In this document: piece by piece, positions 36,851-51,305 of the stretch
How the letters are laid out: every line of letters starts with the position of its first letter
Numbering within the stretch: the first letter of the stretch is position 1
Assembly: GCA_907163375.1 (NCBI GenBank)
Contig: CAJQUW010008928.1
Span: 372,001 to 436,000, forward strand
Source: Prostheceraeus crozeri
Taxonomy: Eukaryota > Platyhelminthes > Polycladida > Euryleptidae
Direction: 5' to 3'
DNA: 64,000 nucleotides
Program-made: the position numbers and the translations under genes
Notes under the pieces: model-generated
The model's database searches: none
What the model was told of the DNA's origin: nothing
The model's input: the letters and a program-made list of their open reading frames with translations, nothing else

Positions 36851-38690
36851 TATAATACAGGAGGAGGGACACCTGTAGTGACTGAAACACGTCAGCTGTC
36901 ATGACGAAAATAGACGTCTGATTTGACCTCAATAACTAATATTTTCTATGCACCATGTGTGTGGATATCTTCGTTATAATAATCAAATATGATTTATCAA
37001 GCTGCAATGACGGACGACGGCTCATAGCTATCTGGTATACAGTGAGAATGCTATGTGAAATTGCGGGCATGAAATGATGCATTGTCATTACTAAGGCAAT
37101 CCAGATATTACTTAAAGAATACAAATTTATGACTTAATTGATCTGAAATTTATTACCTTATAATGCGTAATTAAACTACACGTATCATGTTCAAGCCACA
37201 GACATCTAATTTTCCAACTCGCACAGTTGTTCCCATCATTTTGTAGAATGTGAAGAAACAACAATGTGTGTTTCAAAATTGTCACTCAAAAATACAACAT
37301 TTTCTTAGCATTTTTTTAACAGAGAGTGATATTTCTTCAGAAGTAGATGCTGATTTACCTTATCTGATTTTTGCACATAATACATCTTAGGACATTTGAG
37401 TATTATTGAAAAGCATAAATAATATTCACGAGATTTTTTTCAATGACATTTCAGGTTTCAAATGACAGGCATCAATCTGCAGCTCAATTTACAAAGCTTC
37501 TGAAGCACCATGCTGCAAATTAAATACTCAACCAATACTGCCAAGCTGCAATCGTTGATAATTCCTCTTTCTAGGCGCATCATTTGCCACTGAGTCTAGC
37601 TATTACTAGTCTATTACCATTACCACCATAACTAGTCTCAGCATTACGGACAATGATCATTTTTGAAGGAATATGCTATTTCTGCCAAGCGTGTCAAATG
37701 CTCAACTTTTTGATACTCCACAGTTTTCAATCAATTAGCACCGAATAACAATCACTGCTATTAATATATTTCATATTTTTCTCTTGATAGCAGCGGTTTT
37801 AACACTGCTAAAGTGAAGTTTAATCGAAAACTAAAGTCAACCGATCAACGAATTGAAAATTCCTGATTTTCATAGTACAGTTGTCTAGAAGATGTGCAAC
37901 ACAGTTTGCAAGAAACAAGTTGCGTAACGTAATTTTTAAGCATTCCGTGCAACAATTGTGTTGGGTTCGGCGTCGGATAACAGGACAGAGCATTTCTGCT
38001 GACTTTATGCTCGGTAAATTACGTGATCGTTCATTATGAAAGAGAAATTATGTACAAGCAGAAGACGATGTTTCCTAGAAAATACTTTCAATTCAAAAAA
38101 TATCACTTTGTAATACTTATATCAAATTTTAGAACTTTACCGTACTTTATAATACCTTATGATACTTTATAGTACTTGGGTTGCCTTAGTCATTAGCTAG
38201 CCGCTGATATGTATAACACTCACTACGTACTTTTTTTGAAACTATGCACATACCGATAGTCATAGAAAAGTGCGATTGCAAATGTGGTTGGCAGTAACAG
38301 CAATATGGACGTAGATGTCGGTCCGTAATAGACAATAATTCATCGGGCGCCGTCTGATTTATTGCTACCGGAACATCATTGATATTGCAAAATTATCAAA
38401 AAAAACAAGAAGTCATAAAATTCCTACTGTCACATTTTTCTTAAGTGTAGATTTGCATTTCCATCGAGTGCGCATATTGACGCTCACGAAGAGGACATCG
38501 AGCAATCCATGTGGTCGATGCCCGTCAAAGTTGACATAATATGTCAAAATTATTCGCAGTACAATGTATATATAGCTCATGGAAGATATTACTGCAATAA
38601 GTAATGTTGTCCATACATCAAGGTTAATTAATTGCGGAGACATTGGTTCATTTATTAATGAATTTAGATGTTACTAAACGAAATGAGATA
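36851..38690. other. Intergenic, nothing recognised
   Basis: AT-rich, with no supported genes. Confidence 0.4.
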
Positions 38691-38692
38691 TT

Positions 38693-39090
38693 TGACTATT
38701 GAAATCAAGATTCTATCGTTGAATTGAGATTCAAGGTCAAATTTCCATAGCATATTTTTGAACTGAGAATGCATGATTGATCTGCGATGCTGCACCCTTG
38801 ATTTGACATGTCTAATTTGGAAAATAATAAGACATTCTTTGTAAAAGCAAAATCCTTCTGATTACTTATGTCTATGGTGTATTGTCCACTTGATATGACA
38901 ATTAATTCATGAATGTAGACATTTGTGATAGAACTGAGACATGTGACCACTGAAATAAATATTCTACCGCTGATCTGAGATTAAAAGCTCAGATTTTCAT
39001 ATCTCATTACTGAACTTAGAATGCATGATGGATCTGAGATATCGTGCGCTTGATTTCAGATGTCTTACTAATGAATTGGAAAAGGTGTGC
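38693..39090 (+). repeat. Diverged tandem duplication, unit about 250 bp
   Basis: Units from 38693 and 38942 share TGAA(A)T...ATTCTA.CG.TGA, GAATGCATGAT.GATCTG, and TTGATTT..GA..TGTCT in the same order. Confidence 0.55.
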
Positions 39091-41509
39091 ATGTGTTTCT
39101 TCTACTACTGCTTTCGTTTCATTACCGTGCTAGTTAAAGAAATATTTTTTTAAGTATATTTGATCTATCATCTGATACCGATGGTTGATGTTTATTCATG
39201 TTGTGAACTGCATGAAATGAAAATTCTTCCGAAATTATTTCAGCGTTCAGCAGAATATTGGTTATCTTCACAATAAATGTTGCCATTACTTTTAGAATTT
39301 TGAATAAATGTAATTATATTATCTGATCATCCGCCAGTGTTCTGATTTTCATATTATGGAAATGTGTTTGGAGTGCAGATAATGTAAATGTGTTGCAAGC
39401 AAATGAAACTGATAAACTTAGAATATCAAGATATTTTATGCGAATAAAAACTAAAAATGTAAGTGAAGCTGGTTATGCGTTGATAGATCACAAATTGATG
39501 TTAGACGTCAAATCGTCAAGAATTGACAGTTTCGTCTAATCATGTGCATGTTCACCCCTCACTCACTAATCACAATTATAGAATCAACCGTGATGATGGT
39601 CACCTGATCTAACACCAAAACCCACAAATCATCTCACAATCTCTTTTCTCAGGTAGAAATGCATCGAATTTCAACTTTAGAATCGGGTTATGGGTCATGA
39701 TGTATCTGCGGGGCCATTGTCAATCAGCGTTGTTCTTGATTGACGTTCCTCTGTTTGCGTGTCATTGTGGAGGACGATGTGTGGGAGACGAACGAGGCTG
39801 TCTGAGGTCTTCCCTTTCGAATTCGAATGTTTCTCGGCATCAATGCGTCTTTCGACCGTTCACCCGGGAAGTGTCAGTGTTCCTTCATTGTGTTTTTAGA
39901 GGATTCCCCAAGGATATGAAATTCTGATACTCGTCAAATGATGAAATATTTAGAGTTGATAGGTCATTCAGTTGATGTTCAAGTACGAGGATCGGATGCT
40001 CATTAGCCATAGCTTTACATATTTACTTCCGACTGCCTCGCGTAGATAGAAATCATCCCCCGAGCATAAGAAGAAAATGTTGTGACTTTGACAGATTTAT
40101 GAATATGTGAAAAGAAAGGCAATGTTTAAAATTTTCATTTGAGACAAAGTAATGTTTGAGCAGAAGACATCCTGCAAGTAATTTTCAATCAAAGGAAGAC
40201 TTTATTGCCACGGAAAGATGATGAAAATTGAAGCTTGACTCAATGTTATAAGAAAATTAATGATGCTTCGAAGTTATTTGACTGACGTTGATAGATGGAA
40301 TTTTGTTTCTCATGGGACTTTTTCTAGCGTTAGTTGAACTGAGTTCAGGAACAATTAATGTCGGTATCGTCTTGAAAGTGTTATACTACACGATGCGCGC
40401 AGGATTCGAAAGCATCTGTAATTGCAATATTCTCAAATCCGTGTGTGAATGTGAGTGTGAAGACTTTATCACTTTGTTGGCTCATTGGCATTGTTGAATG
40501 AGGGAATCATCGAGAAGAAGTAAACTGGTATGCGGAAAGTTTCAACTCACCACACACTTTCAAAGTTGCTTACTTTTTGCCATCTAATCCCTGATTCAAT
40601 GATGCCATTTTTTATAATTTACTTTTGTATATATGACATCGCAGGGTGTCAGTTAGCCTGGACATAAAATTGACAGAAGGTTCACAAAATTGCACAAGTT
40701 AGATATGAAATTCATCGTAAGCCATAAACGCTGTGTTTCGTCCTGCCAGGAATTATCAAGAGGCCTGCGACTCAAGACTAATTCAAAGCTAAATTATGAC
40801 ATCTTGAATGAATGAATGTGATGATGGATTCAACTATAGTTCGCTCAGATTTTCGGTTCTGGTTTGACTGCACATTTTTAATGAAATTTTGAATTTCTAT
40901 TATAGTTTCTCTTTTCTGCTCCATTATTCAATAGGAGATGCACGTGAATATCGATTTTACATCTCGGTCTGTAAAAAATCTCGATTGAATGCAAAATTGG
41001 CCACTTTAGTGCATGTGGTGTAATTGGTTTTTTGTGACCAATTTAGTATACGTGGCCAATTTAGTGCATATGTGGGAAATTTCAACTGAAGTTTTGCTGC
41101 AGAAGTTCATTATTTATTTTATAAACATAGGCTGAAAATAAATTGCATACAAATTTGTTGAGGTAATGCACATGAGCAAAATTTTATATGAATTCAATTA
41201 AATAAAACTTCAAATATTTCCTGATTTTTTCGTGTTCAATTTTTTCGCAGAATCACATGAAAAAAAGAAAATGGGGAATAGTGAGTGTGTTATAGACATT
41301 CTTAGAAAATGACGCTCGGTTAAATACTGGTGTCTCTGACACCAATTAAACGAAGACACTACACGTGCTCACATTTGTCCACCGATAATAGAGCTTCCCA
41401 ATAATTTCAATAATGTAGGAACGTAGACAGAATGTGATATATTTGAATATTTTTTTAATATCTGATTTCGAAAAATTAAAATGTGTGTCCTTGATGGACT
41501 TCTTAACGC
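39091..41509. other. Intergenic, nothing recognised
   Basis: Short open frames only. No domain, RNA gene or repeat could be supported. Confidence 0.4.
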
Positions 41510-41880
41510 TGTAGTTGCAAACCGTATTAGTCCAGCAGCCAGAGGGAGTTTCTGCATGGATCGAGGCCGGAAATTAGATTTTACAGAATGATGTACACTC
41601 TATAACTACTACGAATCTGCGCCATCCGTTTCCTGTACTTGTCAGACAAAATCGAAGAGAAACATAAGTAAATCCAATGGAATGCAGAATGCTAGAAGCA
41701 AGCTCCGGCTGCCGGACTAAACATCATTTGTCCGGCAGCCACAGCAAGTCTCATCAGGGAACGAGGCCGAAAATGAGACTTCCACTGAATGATGCGTACC
41801 TTATGCCTACTCCGAATCTGCGCGTTGCCGATTTTTACATGGTTCCTCTTCTTGCCTGATAGAATCAAAGAAAACACTTG
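41510..41880 (+). repeat. Tandem diverged repeat, two units; inverted third at 42435-42540
   Basis: GGCAGCCA..G..AGT.T..TCA.GGA.CGAGGCCG recurs in units at about 41530 and 41715. Both continue to CGAATCTGCGC. A reverse-oriented copy with AGAAGAGGAACCAGGTAGA and CATTTTCGGCCT lies at 42435-42540, on the far side of the hAT MITE. Confidence 0.6.
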
Positions 41881-41969
41881 TTAGTCTATTGAAATACAGA
41901 TTGCAATTTTCGATTAAAATGAAATTTTCCATGTGTTCGATTATATAAAGCTAAAAATAAGTCTAGAGC

Positions 41970-42321
41970 AGTGGCGGGCGCGATTCGATTTCCGTGCGAT
42001 TCAAAATCGTGTGACTCAGGGCACGATTGATCAAAAATCGCGCGATCCTGAGCCTTTTGAAAATTTCTCAAATTCAGTGATTAGAAGTTCACAGCTAGTC
42101 TAGCGTGCATTACTTCTTATTTCTAGACAATTAACTTCATTATAAATTTGATAGTTTCCACACTTAGTATAATTAGAGGTTTTAATCAAGGTTTTTCAAC
42201 TATGTTAATTAACTTGACACTCTATTTGAAAATGTTTAGGAATTCAGAATGCGCAATTCCTGGTCATTCGATTAAATCATGGATTCAATCGAGCGAAATC
42301 GATTAACTTCACCCGCCGCTG
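41970..42321. mobile_element. hAT-type MITE, 352 bp
   Basis: Begins CAGTGGCGGGCGCGATTCGA and ends ACTTCACCCGCCGCTG, with inverted termini of about 20 bp starting CAG(T/C)GGCGGG as in hAT elements. Flanking octamers GTCTAGAG (41962) and GTCTTGAT (42322) match at 6 of 8 positions, consistent with an aged 8-bp duplication. No ORF. Confidence 0.7.
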
Positions 42322-42540
42322 GTCTTGATCCATACTAGACCACTATTGTTTTTTAATTAATAAGCGAATTCATGGAAACTGTCATTTTTACCAAAAGACT
42401 TCAATCTTCGTCACATCTGATTAACTGTGTTTTTCTTTGACTCTATCTGACAAGAAGAGGAACCAGGTAGAACTCCACAGACGCGCAGATTCGTAGTAGG
42501 CAGAAAGTGTGTATCACTGTGAAAGTCTCATTTTCGGCCT

Positions 42541-45500
42541 AATTAAATTTAGATGATTAAATTAATTAAAGAATTAAAGATTTCTTTTATATTGCGTTGA
42601 TGCACAATTAAGTGTTTCGTTTGCAATCATGTCTATCATAACAAATGCTAGAATCTTAAGACATGCATGGCTAGGACATGAGCCTCCCGAACACACACAT
42701 ATTCCTATCTTTAAGAATCATTGTTAATGGATATTACTGTATAGTGCATTACTAAAGACTACCTCAAGAGATGACGTTTTAAATATTTTATGTAGGTACA
42801 CACGTATTTTGTTGGTGGGATTAGTTATTGTAATCCTGTCATGGCAATTTCCCTTGGGATCGCGAGCCTTAATTGCGGTTTGAAAAGCAATTACCTGTTT
42901 GCATATGTCGAATTGTGAAAAATGAATATGTGCATTTCCGGATGAATACATGTACTTGCTACATTCATGAAAACTTGTTTTTAGTTGACGATTATGTATA
43001 TTCAGCGAATATTCACTTCACAATATGCATTTATTCTTAACAGGAAAACATCTTAAGTAAATATTGAAATATGATAATTGATTATTCACGAATAATTTAG
43101 AGCTGTATTCAAATGCTCACTAACTTGAAGTAAAACGAGTAGCGGTTGCTGTCTCGAGAAGCAGCACTAAGGGCGTCGGTTCGATTCCGTCAAATTATTT
43201 AATGTTTATATGCTTCGTCATTATCGGGCTTAATGTGATGGCCTTCTGTAATGGCCCTTTTATTCTTTATGACACTTCCCTATATTAAATATTTTCCAAT
43301 TTATAAGTACTTTCACGTTTTCTCTTCGATACTGACTACCGAGGTATCTGAGAAATGAGGGATTGTTACCTTTCACAGCTTTCTCCACATCATAGGTAGA
43401 TCTGTTAGCCATTTGTCTAGCCCAAAGTAAGTATTTAAATACTTTGGTCTAGCCATTAATCACACTATACTGCTAGGAAGACGTAGGATGATTGTTTTGA
43501 AGTGATTTCAATAATGTGTTGCAAAACAATGCATCGGAAGAAAGAAATAATCTATCATTCGTATCTTCTTGGAATCAGAGAATAGAAGTTGATAGTCATT
43601 AACTTATTACTTATCATAATATCTGACTTCAAGTAAATACAACATTTCATCTTTTAAGCTACTTGAATGAATTTTAACGGGTAAGAAGTGTTTCCTCTAA
43701 CTTCACATGCAAATCTAAGTCACTTCCCCGGAAGCCAGTTGAGTGATTGATATACACGTATTTAACTTCATCTAATGCATTGTGATGAGTGCAATTCTTA
43801 TTTTGAATTACATACACAAAGTTTATTCATTCGCATTTGTTTCTGAAATGATACATTAAATTTGTCTCAATGATAACAAAATTAATTGAGAAAACAAACC
43901 ATTTCGAGCGCAAACACTGTGCAAGGTAAATTGTTTTTTGGCAAGAACTAAAAGGCAAGGATTAAATTCATTTCCCCGATGTTAGGAGACTGGGGGTGCT
44001 TATTATTAATATGAATAATTATTTTTTAAAGTCATTTTTAACCGTATAGTCCCAGTTGAGCGCATGCCATTTGATTAAGTTCAGAATGCAAAGTGCAGAT
44101 ACCTAATCATTTCAATAAAATGTTTTACGCATCTGCATCCACAAAATACGAAATTAAACATGCGCATCCGTGCGAATGCAAATTTTCGACCCCAGCTAGA
44201 ATATGCTAATGCTAAGTCATGACCTTGGTGTTCAATTAAAGTTTGTCCTCCATCAACAAATCATCTAGTCCATTCCCGTTTGCTGCGGTGTTAGATACAT
44301 TGTCCGTTCAACATTTTTTAACACTATATTTTCTAAATAATTAGTCGACTTTTTCAATGGCTAAGTAATTATGCCTATCTGGTTATTGTGTGATTTGAGT
44401 GACTACATAACAAAACGTCAATCTGAGAAGATGACTGACTCCATCATGATATGCATGTCATGTACGTCTATTAGCATTTTTTCTTTTGAGTTCCAAAGTC
44501 TGGAAGTTGAGGCTGTCGTATGATTTAGCTAACATAAGACATTACACTGGAAATTGAGCATCACAAACTCAGCCAATATTCGTCTTGGGGACGTACGTCT
44601 TGACACAATCGGATTATCATGCATTGATAGCAACACTCGATTTCCACAGTTGTAGAAGGCATGCCTCATTATTAATTTTGCGATTAATTCACTGCGAAAT
44701 GGAATTTAACATCATATTATTCGAGGAATTTCTATGATGATGAAATGTGTTTTAGCTAGTTTAGTCCGTCCAGCCAATGTATATTTAAAGCTTTTAACCC
44801 GTCACAAATTGCAATAGTTTCAGGATTGATCAAGACCTTTTCAATTTCAAGATTGTTTCAAGTTTTAAGATCCTGTAGAGAGAAAAATCCCTTATTAACA
44901 AATAAAAAGACATGTGAAAACTAATTGCCTCAAAAATAGCAATGAATGCGTTAACAGGCGGTGTAGTAATAAAAGTTTTATTGAAATCTCTTGAGAAAAA
45001 GCTGCGCAATAGGTATAGGAAAAATGGGTTTCACTAAAAAGATTGGAAATATACGTGCAAACGTAAATCGAGTAAAAGAAAAACTGAAAAAGGAAACTGT
45101 AGTCTACTGCATTTCAATTTCATTAATGAACGCACGGACAGAAAAATCTGTGAATTTTTCCCTGTCAAACTAGTTAGCAAATCAAATATAACTGTGTACA
45201 GTCGTGTTTTCTGAATTGTACATGTATACTCTTCAAACGGCTAATTCTCTCAGCCAATAGTTCAAACACAATTGTAGCTATTTGTAGATGTATACTGATG
45301 CGCAAGCTCAGCAAGCACACACTCATTAAGTTGCCTCTTCGTTTACACGTCAGGTTAACTGTGTCGGTTCACTATCAGACTACATGTATAGCAGCACAAT
45401 TCATTCATTTTTATTCACTTGCGATATATATAGCATACGCGTATCTACTGATTGCAATTCAGGGTTACTCAAACCGGACCTATACCTCAAGCATTCCAGT

Positions 45501-45604
45501 CTCATGTACCGAAGGTGCACTTTCAGATATCTATGGCTTTCAAGACTGGTAGCAGCGGCACTGGTAGCAAAATTGCTTGATTAAACTCGTTTACACGGGT
45601 TCAC
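42541..45604. other. Intergenic, nothing firm
   Basis: A GGTTCGATTCC B-box-like sequence at 43175-43185 hints at a tRNA-derived SINE fossil, but no cloverleaf can be drawn. No protein-coding signal. Confidence 0.4.
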
Positions 45605-46296
45605 TAAGGCCGGCTTTACACTGACAGTTGTGTGCTGTGCAGCAGATGACGAAAATGACCTCGTTATGGCGTTTATCGTAATTTCTTCTGACACATAACA
45701 TGACGTCAGCGCTGCAGTGGCAGTTCTGGTACAGTTCTGCGATTAGACCGAAGTTTATTTCTTTGCAGCCTGCTGCAATGATAGTGTCATCTGATTGGTT
45801 AATTTTCCCTATTTAATCAACCAGATCTTGTCACAGTAACCTGACAGGTCAGCGTCAATCATGTCAACACATGTGAGTGGACAGTGCAGAAGCTGACTTA
45901 CTTTTCGCAATGTAAATTAGGTGCTGCACATTCAGTTCTGTTTCATACATAGAAATAAACTATTTATCTGAAGTTCGCTAGAATGGAAATTGACTCAAGG
46001 TCGCGGCACATCCGAGGGAACTAAGTTGGGGCATGGATCACCAATGAAAGGCTTCGATTTACTCATGTGACTGATTCTAACCCAATGATACAGACGTTGG
46101 CAGGTGCATCTAAGTGAAAATGCGTGCGATTTATGTGCCGTTATTGTGCATTGCATGAAGCTTAATTTCCATTCTAGAGGTTTTATTGTTGTCAATTTCT
46201 ATGGTTTCATAGCTATTTCATGTTGCGTTTCAATCACGTGAAGGGCGTGTCACTTATCTGCTGCACCTGCAGCGACTGCCAGTGTAAAGTAGGCTT
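45605..46296. mobile_element. TIR-bearing non-autonomous DNA transposon, about 690 bp
   Basis: Inverted termini of about 46 bp: AAGGCCGGCTTTACACTGAC at 45605 and its counterpart ending AGTGTAAAGTAGGCTT at 46296, each continuing to GTGCAGCAGAT. No transposase and no clear target duplication. Confidence 0.6.
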
Positions 46297-46596
46297 AGGT
46301 GTCTAGACACTACATAGACACAGACTGCTGCACACACAGTCGAAACATTTGCTTCCAATTGAGCTTCCGCCATCATCACAGTTTACAGGACTCCATGATA
46401 TCGGTCAGCAAAATCTCTTTACCCGGTCGGTAAAATAAACGGTCCGCTAAACCACAGATGTATAAAAACCTACCTTCGTTGCACGAGACTGGAATGCAGA
46501 GGTACATGTTTTCTCAAGCTAGTTCAATGCTAATTAAGGTATGCAATTTCAAGGACCAGATATAGTGGAACCAATTTCAATCATGCGTCATCTGGG

Positions 46597-47774
46597 GCCC
46601 ATTTCAATTCAAGGTCCCTAACCTTACTACCTTACGGTCAGGTACCTAATGTCATGCTCCCTTAAGGTGGATAAGCACATAGAAATCCGATACTCTGTAA
46701 TAATAAATGACTAGAACGGCCATGGACAATGAAAACAGTAGAACGTTGTGGACGGACATGCGCTATCATGGCAACGGTACCTATACGATGGCGGCTTCTA
46801 GTGGTTGACAATTGGAAGGCACTAACAGGTTATCTGTAAACTTCGAAAATATTCACGGCCATTATCATTTCTCTTTAGATATTACAGCATTCTGACAAAA
46901 TAACTTACAATAAATCGCCATGCGGCAGGAATTTACAACTGTTGCATGTTTCAGTGATTTGACTCTTTCAAAGATCTAGCGATTGGCACCCAGCCGAGCG
47001 GCTGAAATTTCCATCAGCAAATAGCTGTTGTCTATTCTAGTCAGTAAACGAAGCGAAAAGTCGGATTTCTATGGATAAGGGTATTACAACTTCAAAGCAG
47101 CACCTTTGAAGCATCTATTCAAATAACAAACAATTAATTGTCTCTGGCTGTCACGTGGAATAGATATCTCATCTAACACATCATGAAAAGAGCGAAAAAT
47201 CTTAAAGTACTTGCATCATAGCCTCTTTCAATCTTATGTTAGGTGGCAAAACTTAAGGTAAAGAGTAAGGTAGCTCTAGACCTACCTAATCAGCTACCTA
47301 ACCTCTATATGGTCTTTATATGGTACAAGGTAGGCTTATTTGTGTAGTTTGTGACATAGGAAAACAATGCGGCAATTAAGAATATGCAGACCGTTTCAAA
47401 AATAATTGCGTAAAGAAAATGCATTCTCGAATGAAGTTCTCGAGTTGAAGTTGTGGTTTAATTTTGATAAACCTTATACCATATAAAACTTATGCTTCAC
47501 ATATAATTTCGGCAAATATTTCAGTTTCTCAAGTGGTTAGTTGTGGTCAGTCGAGACCACACATGAAAGCAATGTATGACGCAATTTACATATACTACAT
47601 CAACTAGAAGTAAAAAGAAAGTGTCCTGCATTTTGTTTACCCTAAGGGAGCTCGCTAGGTACCTTAAGATAATGCTCCCTTAAGATTGAAATACGCTTAT
47701 CCACCTTAAGGGACCATGACGTTAGGTACCTAACCTTTAGGTAGCAAGGTTGCGAACTTTCATTGAAATAGCCC
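46597..47774. mobile_element. Foldback/TIR element, about 1.18 kb
   Basis: 80-bp arms at 46597-46676 and 47695-47774 are inverted copies (ATTTCAAT..., GGTACCTAA.GTCATG.TCCC, TTAAGGTGGATAAGC). The interior has extra TAAGGGAGC/GCTCCCTTA motifs and no ORF. A related fragment lies at 47885-48008. Confidence 0.65.
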
Positions 47775-48165
47775 TTTGTAGAAGATTTCATTTACTGCAA
47801 AATGAGTGTCGGAAACGAAAATCTACGAATATCACGAACACAAATATAAGCGAATTACGTATATAAGTTTCTCTTGATGCTGAGTCACCACCTCAGATAC
47901 TTTAGGGGACCTAACGTCATCTTAATGAACCTAGCCTTAGCTTTGAAATGTACTCACGTCATTTCTAAGAATCCTAAGGCTAGGTACCTCAAACTGAAAT
48001 AGGCCCCTGAGCTTCAATGCAAATGATCACAAGTTCGTGGTAAGCTCAAAAAAAGGCAACCAATTTCAACGACATCAAATTTCTATGGAGTGTTTGGTAA
48101 TTGAGCTTTCTTTCCTATTCACTATTTTACATGTTTTAACACGAAATTGCGTGAAATATCACAAA

Positions 48166-48248
48166 CATGTGTGATCTTTAACAATATCTGACTTTTACTT
48201 TGTAACGTTTCATGTTCAATGCTTGATTTTCATTCCTTTGAAATATAC
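48166..48248. repeat. 83-bp flanking duplication, left of RLE element
   Basis: CATGTGTGATCTTTAACAAT to TTTGAAATATAC, repeated at 51306-51388 with two mismatches. Confidence 0.85.
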
Positions 48249-51200
48249 TCTTTTTTTTTGGTACACGACCTCTACATCGGTCGGTCTACAACCCAGGATC
48301 TCGGAATCCTACCGGGATTCAGGGAGATCGAGAGTGCGTCTGAGGATATAGGCACTGCCCAACAGAGCAGCTTCCTGTAACTGAGGTACATGATGAAGTC
48401 CGGGTACTTCTCTCAAGTATTTTGCGAGATTCTGAGTGTGAGCACCCAATGCCCCAATGACAACAGGGATCACTTTCACCTTGATCTTCCACAACTTTTG
48501 GATTTCCAGTTTCAGGTCTAGGTACTTAGCGATCTCCTCTCTTTCTTTGTTCGTTATATTTCTGTCTTCTGGTACCGAGATGTCAATTATGCCTCCTTTT
48601 TTCTTCACCTTATCTATTATTACGATGTCAGGTCTTCGTGCTGTGATTTTCTTGTCCGTTCTAATTTCAAAGTCCCACAAGATCTTGACCGAATTATTTT
48701 CTGTTACTGGCAAGGGCATATGCTGCCATCTCTCTCGTGGTGCGCTTAGATCATAGCACATGCTGATGTCTCTGTGAATGATTCTTGCCACCTCATTGTG
48801 CCGCTTCAGGTATTCACTCCCTGCCAGTTTTGAACATCGCGTGAGGGTGTGAGAGACTATTTCATCTGAGGACTTGCACATTCTGCACTTTGGATCTACA
48901 CTTGTTTTCAGGATATATGTTGCGTGGGCTTTGGTGTTCAGTGCTTGATCTTGAGCAGCAGTGAGCAACGCTTCTGTCTCAATCTTGAGATTCACCGTTC
49001 TTAGCCAGCTGTAACATGCCTTCTTTGATGTAATTTCATCCATCTGTCTTGTATATTGCCCATGTAGTGCTTTGTTTTTCCAACCTTGATATCGATCTTC
49101 TACTGTCTTCTTCTTCCAGTCTTCGAGGGTCTCTTGCCGTTGCCTATACAAGTCACCAGCTCTTGCCACCGCCAGCAGTGGGTCGTTGTTGCTGCCTTGT
49201 ATATGCTCTGTAAGGCTTCGGTTCTCATGTTCTATGACTTCGGTCAAGTTTTTCAGACCTCTTCCTCCCCGATCCCGCGGTAAGTAGAGGCGGTCCACGT
49301 CTGCTCTTGGATGCAACCCTCCGTATATATTTAATATCTTCCTTGTCTTGCGATTCAGTTCATCTAATTCTTGTTGCTTCCATTTCACCACTCCGCCAGT
49401 GTAACTTATTACAGGTACAGCGAATATATTTATAGCTTCGATTTTGTTTCTTGAGTACAGTTTCGATTTCATCACTTTCTTAAGTCCTTTCTTGTATTCA
49501 GCTGTTGCCTTTGTCTTTGCAGCGTTATCGAGGTTGATATGCTGTCGAGGAATTCCCAGGTACTTGTATCCTTCATCGCTTACGTCATGTATACGAATCC
49601 CTTCTGCTTCGAATCCATCTGTGTGCACGATCCGACCACGACAGATGACGAGCCTTGCGCATTTATCGATGCCAAATTCCATGCTTATATCATTGCTGAA
49701 AGTTCTGACTACGTTGATGAGGCAATTTAAATCATTTTCTGTTTTTCAGTATAATTTCAGGTCGTCTATGTAGAGGAGATGGTTGACCTGGTATCCACTT
49801 GTTAACTTGTATGAATTCTTTACTTGACTTAGGACATCACTGAGTGGGTTCATCGCTAGGCAGAAGAGCAATGGTGACAATGAGTCTCCTTGGAATATGC
49901 CTCTCTTTATTTGAATTGTTCCAATTTCCTCTTTCTCTTGTATTACCATAGTACTCCAGACTTTCATCGATGCTGCGATTACTTCTTGTATGCGTTTGTT
50001 CACCTTAAACATCTCCAAGCACTTCTTTATCCATGGATGAGGGATAGAATCGAATGCCTTGCGATAATCAATCCATGCCATTGATATGTTTTTCTTTCGC
50101 GTTTTGCTTTCGCATGTTATTGTTCGGTCTATCGCGAGTTGCTCTTTGGTTCCTCTACAATTGGGTCGGCATTCTTTCTGCTCTTGGTACATTATTCTGT
50201 TTGCTTTGATGTGTTGGTTTATTTTGCTTGCTATAATTCCACTGAATAGTTTCCACATTGTTGGTAGGCATGTAATTGGTCTGTAATTGTCAGGGCTAGG
50301 TTGCTTGCTTTCATCTTTCTCTATCAGTACAGTCTTGCCTGTGACTAGCCATTCTGGTATTGTGTTGGGATTCTGTAAGAAGTCATTGTAGAACCCAGCA
50401 AGTCTTGTATGTAGTTTCTTCAGTTTCTTAACCCAGAATGCCTGTATCTTGTCATGCCCTGGTGCCTTCCAGTTTGCCATACTTGCAAGTTTGTATTGTA
50501 GGTCTTCATTTGATATTGTGATGTCGTCTTGGTTAGTTGTACTGTCATATCTATTTTCGACTTCTGGTAACCACTCTGCTTCTGGGTTGTAACTTACGTC
50601 GGATTCCCAGATATCTTTCTAGTACTTCATTACTTCGTCTTTGTCTGGGGTTTTTGCTTCAGATGCTGTTTCTTGGCCTCTTAACTTTCTGTGCAATTTC
50701 TTTGGGTTTTCACGGAATAGCTTGTTTATCTTGAACTGCTCACTTCTGTCTTCGTATCTCTTTAGTCTGTGGCTAATGGCTATTAATCGCTGCTTTGCGT
50801 CTTCATACACCTCTTCTTTAGTTCTATTGTTCATGTTGTACTTTCGAATCATGTAAGGAGGAAACCTTCCGTTAGAGTCAATGAACGACTTCAGTTGGCT
50901 AACTTCTCTCCTTAGGACTTCAATTTGTTTCTGCAGTCGGCGCTTCCACGGTGGCGTTCCAGCTTGTCTTCCATTGTTCACATTTATGGTTTCTTCCGTA
51001 ACTTTAGCAGCAGAGTATGTATATCAATGCGTTCAACTCCGCTATATTATTGGTCGGAATGCGCTCACTCACACTGTCTACTTTCTCAATTATTTGTCTT
51101 GACTTCTCATCAACTTTTATCTTCCTTATATTATCTCTGTTGTTTGGATTCATGTAATTGTTCATGTACTGCATTATTCTGTGCATCAGCTGTTGTTCTG

Positions 51201-51305
51201 CATCAGCTAGAGGTTGGTTTGAGCTTTCATTGTTCATATTCGTTTCTGAATCAGCCGGGCTGGACGGCATGCTGTTGTTATATGCACTATTGTCTTCATT
51301 GGCTC
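48249..51305 (-). mobile_element. RLE-type (R4/NeSL-like) non-LTR retrotransposon, 3.06 kb
   Basis: Bounded by the 83-bp direct duplication. A run of T at 48251-48259 represents the 3' poly(A) tail on the minus strand. It contains one broken ORF with RT and a restriction-like endonuclease. It is near full length but disabled. Confidence 0.8.

Noticed and set aside
43125..43200. Possible tRNA gene
   Set aside because: A B box (GGTTCGATTCC) is present, but no acceptor stem, A box or cloverleaf can be paired; at most a SINE fossil.
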